Below are positions 63,417-64,000 of a stretch of 64,000 bases of DNA, one piece after another. Under the pieces are notes generated by a model. It was not told the origin of the DNA and made no database searches. It saw only the letters and a program-made list of their open reading frames with translations. The stretch spans positions 1-64,000 of the forward strand of contig NZ_JOAN01000016.1 of assembly GCF_000718555.1 (NCBI RefSeq), written 5' to 3'. A program made the position numbers and the translations under genes. The stretch comes from Micromonospora chokoriensis (GTDB lineage Bacteria > Actinomycetota > Actinomycetes > Mycobacteriales > Micromonosporaceae). Numbering within the stretch: the first letter of the stretch is position 1; each line of letters opens with the position of its first letter.

Positions 63417-64000
63417 CACTGCACCGGCGGGTTGGCGCAGCTGGGTTCGAGCACCGCCTTGATCTCCGTGGAGTCGATGTTCTCCTTGGTGACGAACGTG
63501 ACGCCGGTGTCCGCCGACGCCAGCGGCGCCTTGTCCCGGAGGTGCTTGACCATCTTGTCGACGCCGAAGTAGCCCATCTTGAACGGGTTCTGCACGACCA
63601 GCGCCGAGATCTGGCCGCTGCGTACGCCGGCGATCTCGTCCGGGGCCGCGTCCCAGCCGATGATGACCACCTTGCCGGACTTGCCCGCCGCCTGGATGGC
63701 CTGGGCGGCACCGAGCACGCTCGGCTCGTTGGCCGCGAAGACGCCGGCGAGGTTGGGGTTGGCGGTGAGGATGTTCTCGGTGACGCGTCGTGCCTCGTTG
63801 ACGTCGCTGCGGCTGGGCTGCTGACCGACCAGCTTCAGGTTGGGGTACTGGGCGAGGCCGGACTTGAAGCCGTCGACCCGCTCGGTGTTGGTCTGCGAGC
63901 CGGGCTGGAACTCGACGAGCGCCACCTCGTGGTTGCCCGGGCCGAGTGTGGTGGCGAGCCGCTTCGCCGCCTCCACGGCCGACGCACGGTTGTCGGTCGC
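63416..64000 (-). CDS. Ribose-type sugar substrate-binding protein (5' end outside the window)
   Basis: The last 195 or so residues of a family-2 (type 1) binding protein. Recognisable elements are ATDNRASAVEAAKRLA at the visible start, LVEFQPGSQTNTERVDGF, NPNLAGVFAANEPSVLGAAQA and IIGWDAAPDEIAGVRSGQ, the usual second-domain pattern of RbsB-like proteins. The signal peptide lies to the right of base 64000. It would deliver a sugar to the RbsA-like ATPase that follows. Confidence 0.88.
   Translation of the reverse strand, partial: ATDNRASAVEAAKRLATTLGPGNHEVALVEFQPGSQTNTERVDGFKSGLAQYPNLKLVGQQPSRSDVNEARRVTENILTANPNLAGVFAANEPSVLGAAQAIQAAGKSGKVVIIGWDAAPDEIAGVRSGQISALVVQNPFKMGYFGVDKMVKHLRDKAPLASADTGVTFVTKENIDSTEIKAVLEPSCANPPVQ

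Overview
The window is very GC-rich actinobacterial chromosome with short intergenic gaps and many ATGA/GTGA gene overlaps. The family mix (XRE-DUF5753/DUF397 pair, DinB proteins of the mycothiol-linked type, F420-type luciferase-like oxidoreductase, orphan EccB, Rox rifampicin monooxygenase with a rifamycin-associated element, cobalamin-controlled nrdAB) fits Micromonosporaceae, most likely Micromonospora or a close relative. That placement is inference from gene content, not from a marker gene. I saw no rRNA, tRNA, CRISPR array or intact transposase.

Layout. 1-8.5 kb: start of an unseen gene, DedA protein, nitrilase-family hydrolase, VOC, DinB and GNAT proteins, phosphatase, membrane Ser/Thr kinase, LacI regulator, XRE/DUF397 pair. 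8.8-14.8 kb: GGDEF protein, Rox and a divergent flavin reductase around a rifamycin-associated element, MazF-like toxin, serpin-like protein, DUF2267, Nudix. 14.8-21.4 kb: a divergent carbohydrate locus (glycosidase, sugar isomerase, dehydrogenase on one side; binding protein and two permeases on the other). 21.5-33.3 kb: two methyltransferases, EccB, spermidine-synthase-like protein, acyl-CoA dehydrogenase, DUF4291, an efflux pump with its ArsR-type regulator, and a luciferase-like/hemerythrin fusion opposite a MarR regulator. 33.4-38.1 kb: Tat-exported PHP protein, a hypothetical protein, AraC regulator, DUF6624, then a small inverted-repeat element and an IS5-family transposase relic.

38.1-41.7 kb holds the most unusual locus. 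A helix-turn-helix protein and a two-TM membrane protein are divergently encoded and share the same roughly 150-residue C-terminal domain. The membrane gene is translationally coupled to a small zinc-ribbon protein, and a perfect 48-bp palindrome lies between the two transcription units. I read this as a candidate undescribed sensory or response module; its function is unknown.

41.7-50.8 kb: HxlR regulator with an NmrA-type oxidoreductase, a 28-residue-repeat protein, an ion channel with an EF-hand-like loop, a tightly coupled trio (acyl-CoA-dehydrogenase-like, PhnD-like binding protein without a signal peptide, TusA-like/ferritin-like protein), a TetR regulator with shared operators, and a DksA-type zinc-finger protein. 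50.8-56.2 kb: an arsenic-resistance island (arsO, arsN1 divergent from arsR, an ArsR-ArsC fusion, arsC, ACR3, arsC). 56.4-60.2 kb: nrdAB under a cobalamin riboswitch. 60.4-64 kb: L-fuconate dehydratase, GntR/FadR regulator and a ribose-type ABC importer that runs off the right edge.
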